NCBI RefSeq assembly: GCF_016097555.1
Contig: NC_054706.1
Coordinates: 44,670,765-44,734,764 of the forward strand
Reading direction: 5' to 3'
Length of the DNA stretch: 64,000 nucleotides
Source: Gigantopelta aegis
Lineage: Eukaryota > Mollusca > Gastropoda > Neomphalida > Peltospiridae
Under the pieces are notes generated by a model. The model was given only the letters and a program-made list of their open reading frames with translations. It was not told where the DNA came from and made no database searches. The position numbers were made by a program, and so were the translations under genes. This document shows positions 61,233 to 64,000 of the stretch, one piece after another (position 1 is the first letter of the stretch; every line of letters starts with the position of its first letter).

Positions 61233-62983
61233 ATTTATGTGTATTTTAGGCCCATTAAATAACAGATCCGCTGGTTTTGAACACATTTTAAGTTTTGGTA
61301 ATAGTATTTGCTCTATTAAAATTTACAATTTACAAAAAGACCAACAGAATAAACATTTTTACGAGTACAAATTAGTTTTTGGTCGTCCCTCTTAAAAGCT
61401 ACGACAAACGGCATAATAAACATTGTATAATCAGAAAGATATTTTAAATTGAAACATTTTTGTATTTAATATGTAATTGTACTGTGGTTAACAGGCTTTA
61501 TTAACTGAAAATTTGAATGGCAGCAAACTCGTGGCATTCTTCAAGACATTATATTCATTTCAACTTTACAAATGATGAAATAAAAAGAAAACAACTAAAT
61601 AAACAAAAATAAATTAGTATTTTATTGTGTGAATTTATCACATATCACAGTCATGCTTATATCACATATATCACACACACACATATATATATATATATAA
61701 ATGTACACAAGCCCTGGGAACCAAATTAACAGTTTTTAATAATTAAACTTACATAGTAAATATATTTACTTGCTTAGGATATCAATGTCTGTATATCCAT
61801 CTGTTTTGGTAGTGTGCTAATGTTTGCAAATGGCTTCTTTTTTTTATTATTGGAAAGTAAAATTTGATTTGGGCTGCTACAAACACACCTTGTTTATACA
61901 GACACTGATATTCTAAACAAGAAAACGCTAATATGTAATTTTTGTCATCAAAAAGGTTCTGTATGACAAATACATGTTACAATGGCAGAAAACTCAGGGT
62001 AGTCCCTTTAATCTGTAAAACATATTTTATGAAATAATACTAGCAGGCACTAATTCAATCTGTAAAACACTGCCCTAGCACTTCATGAAATGACCATTTA
62101 GGTGGTGGAGTATGGAGTAGGCTGGTTGAATGTTTCAAAAACAAACTACATGGGTATTCACTGAAAGGCTATAATTGGCATGTCTCAAAGGTGGTCTTTG
62201 TAGATGAATTCGGTCACAATAAATGGAAGAATTACAGTGCAGGTGATTGAGTGTAGCACTGTGGTATACACATGTAGGTTTGGTATGCGGCAGTATGTAT
62301 AGATTACATGAGTGGCAGTGCCATACAAAATTTATGGAATGAGTTTGAAAATTATTTTGTTCTCCGAGAAAAAGTGACGGAATAGAACAATTCCCTAATG
62401 TGTTCTATATATCTATCATGTGGCACTTATGCAAGTGTGATAATTTAATTATTATTCACAAAGTGTGAGTTATAACAAATGTTAAGTATGATTGAAATCC
62501 CATCATAATCAATGTTAATGACATTCAATGTGGTTCTGACAATGATGCTGAATTAAGTAAATTTCACAAAACCTAACTGATGCAGGTTTGTAGTTGTACA
62601 GACTAGTGACATCAGAAGTGCCATTACAGTATTCCATGTATTATTATAGCTACATGTATATGTAAACAATGTGAGTAATAAAGAGTACTATATGCACAGA
62701 ATAATGGCCATGGAATCGCAGGCAAACCGATATATCAGTAAGTGTACAGTATGTGAAGTTTTGCCATAGAACTAAATAAATTTTTTAAATAGAGACCAGG
62801 ACACAGACTTCTATTGATAAATGGGGCATTAAAAAAAAATAAAAATATTAAAGACAAATTTCAAAATGAAATAAGGAGATAAATAAATATATAATTTGCA
62901 AAATGCCCTGAGAAAAACAAAACATTGTCTTTAATATCACAGCATTGTACTGTAACAGTGGGCATGTTTTTGGAATAAGCTGT
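61233..62983 (-). other. Probable 3' UTR / intergenic region between convergent genes
   Basis: AT-rich, no repeats recognised apart from an (AC/AT)n tract at about 61675. If 62984-63064 is a real terminal exon, part of this is its 3' UTR. Confidence 0.35.
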
Positions 62984-63064
62984 TTATTGGTTAGTTACAT
63001 CGATTCCCATCAATGCAGCCTCTATAGCTGCATCAACATTCACTGATAAAGAGTCGGGATCTTT
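62984..63064 (-). CDS. Possible 3'-terminal coding exon of a minus-strand gene
   Basis: On the minus strand CTTTTTCTGCAG is a strong acceptor, followed by KDPDSLSVNVDAAIEAALMG, IDVTNQ and TAA (27 codons). The codon pattern and clean acceptor suggest a genuine last exon of a gene lying to the right, converging on TK2. I do not recognise the protein. Other frames after the acceptor stop early. Confidence 0.45.
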   Translation of the reverse strand, partial: KDPDSLSVNVDAAIEAALMGIDVTNQ

Positions 63065-63689
63065 CTGCAGAAAAAGAAAAATATAAATTTATGTTCAACT
63101 CAAACTCCATGTATTCCAAAATCTACACAAGTATGTACAACATGATAGATTTACCAAAAGTAATCTGCATGTTTATAAAAAGATGTTGGTAAACCTATAA
63201 TAAAAAAAAACACTTCCCTTTTTTTTTAATCCAGGTTATACAATTATGTATCACACAAACCTTTGTGAATTAGTTTTATTATCAAATGACACTGTTTTAT
63301 GAATAATATCAATTTCATCATGACCATTTTGAATACCTAGTGAAATGCATCAGAAGTTTTAAACTGTAAAGAGGGATCCAATTTGCAATGTTAGTGCACA
63401 ATTGTTCTTTATGCTAAATCACGTGACACTAATAATTACAGACCGATTTTAAAATATAAAATGGTAATTTTTATTAATAGTGGAAGTGGCAAAATATGTT
63501 GGGATTCCTGGGTTATGTGATTGGGTTTAAGGCTGTATTGGTACTGAGTCTATCAAAATACTGACTGAAGCCCAGAGTGTATGTCTATTTTTATTTCTCC
63601 ATTTAAAAAAATCTAGAAACTGTATCTGCATGTATGCATATGTTTATAGTAAAACTGTTAACAGATATAATGTTTTGCATTAAAAGATG

Positions 63690-64000
63690 AGCAAAAAGAA
63701 AGAAAGAAAGAAATGTTTTATTTAACGACGCACTCAACACATTTTATTTACGGTTATATGGCGTCAGACATAATATGGTTACGGACCACACAGATATTGA
63801 GAGAAAACCTGCTGTCGCCACTTCATGGGCTACTCTTTTTCTATTAGCAGCAAGGGATCTTTTATATGCACCATCCCACAGACAGGGTAGTACATACCAC
63901 AGCCTTTCATATACCAGTCATGGTGCACTGGCTGGAACGAGAAATAGCCCAATGGGCCCACGACGGGGATTGATCCCAAACCGCGCATCGAGCAAGCGCT
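63690..64000 (-). repeat. tRNA-derived SINE (minus), cut by the window end
   Basis: AAAGAAAGAAATGTTTTATT, TAACGACGCACTCAACACAT.. to GGGATTGATCCCAAACCGCG and the start of the tRNA-like head at the edge. Well preserved. Confidence 0.88.

Overview
This is a eukaryotic nuclear window, AT-rich with long introns. The repeat content (tRNA-derived SINEs with a conserved internal body, Tc1 and hAT relatives, hairpin MITEs) suggests a lophotrochozoan, most likely a mollusc and perhaps a gastropod. The species cannot be fixed from the sequence alone. I saw no rRNA gene, true tRNA gene or CRISPR array.

Two host genes on the + strand can be assembled exon by exon with matching splice phases. The first is an LRRC14/PRAME-family leucine-rich-repeat gene (coding exons at 11046-11170, 11707-12108, 17784-17939, 21661-21839 and 22943-23731; about 542 aa). 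The second is a thymidine kinase 2 / deoxynucleoside kinase gene with ten coding exons from 28019 to 56388, about 302 aa. Its P-loop, catalytic Glu, ERS motif and lid are all present. Its first exon is a new prediction: a basic, mitochondrial-presequence-like exon at 28019-28241 that matches in phase across a 14.5-kb intron. Two weaker terminal exons, at 535-638 (+) and 62984-63064 (-), suggest neighbouring genes at each edge.

Almost everything else is mobile-element debris, much of it nested. The LRRC14 introns hold a solo LTR inside a LINE inside a SINE (12870-17330), a run of tandem repeats that copies the acceptor-like TTCCAG in front of exon 3, a minisatellite in two blocks, and a SINE split by a hAT-like element that is itself split by a hairpin MITE. 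TK2 intron 1 carries the most striking object: a ~5.3-kb palindrome (35820-41104). Its arms contain diverged copies of the C-terminal half of a nuclease-like protein plus six ~145-bp repeats, and its spacer holds the N-terminal half of the same protein. TK2 intron 6 (between coding exons 6 and 7) carries a second palindrome with TTAA ends, piggyBac-like, with two later insertions.

A recurrent theme is elements whose ends are arrays of short degenerate motifs resembling GTCAAAACGNCCC (4414-5925, 4836-5712, 7378-8196, 26378-27245, 28478-29010, with a one-sided cluster at 27597-27680). They look like one family whose terminal motif has drifted from copy to copy. This theme and the 5.3-kb palindrome are the best candidates for something undescribed. 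Copy counts outside the window, exact identities and expression cannot be determined here.
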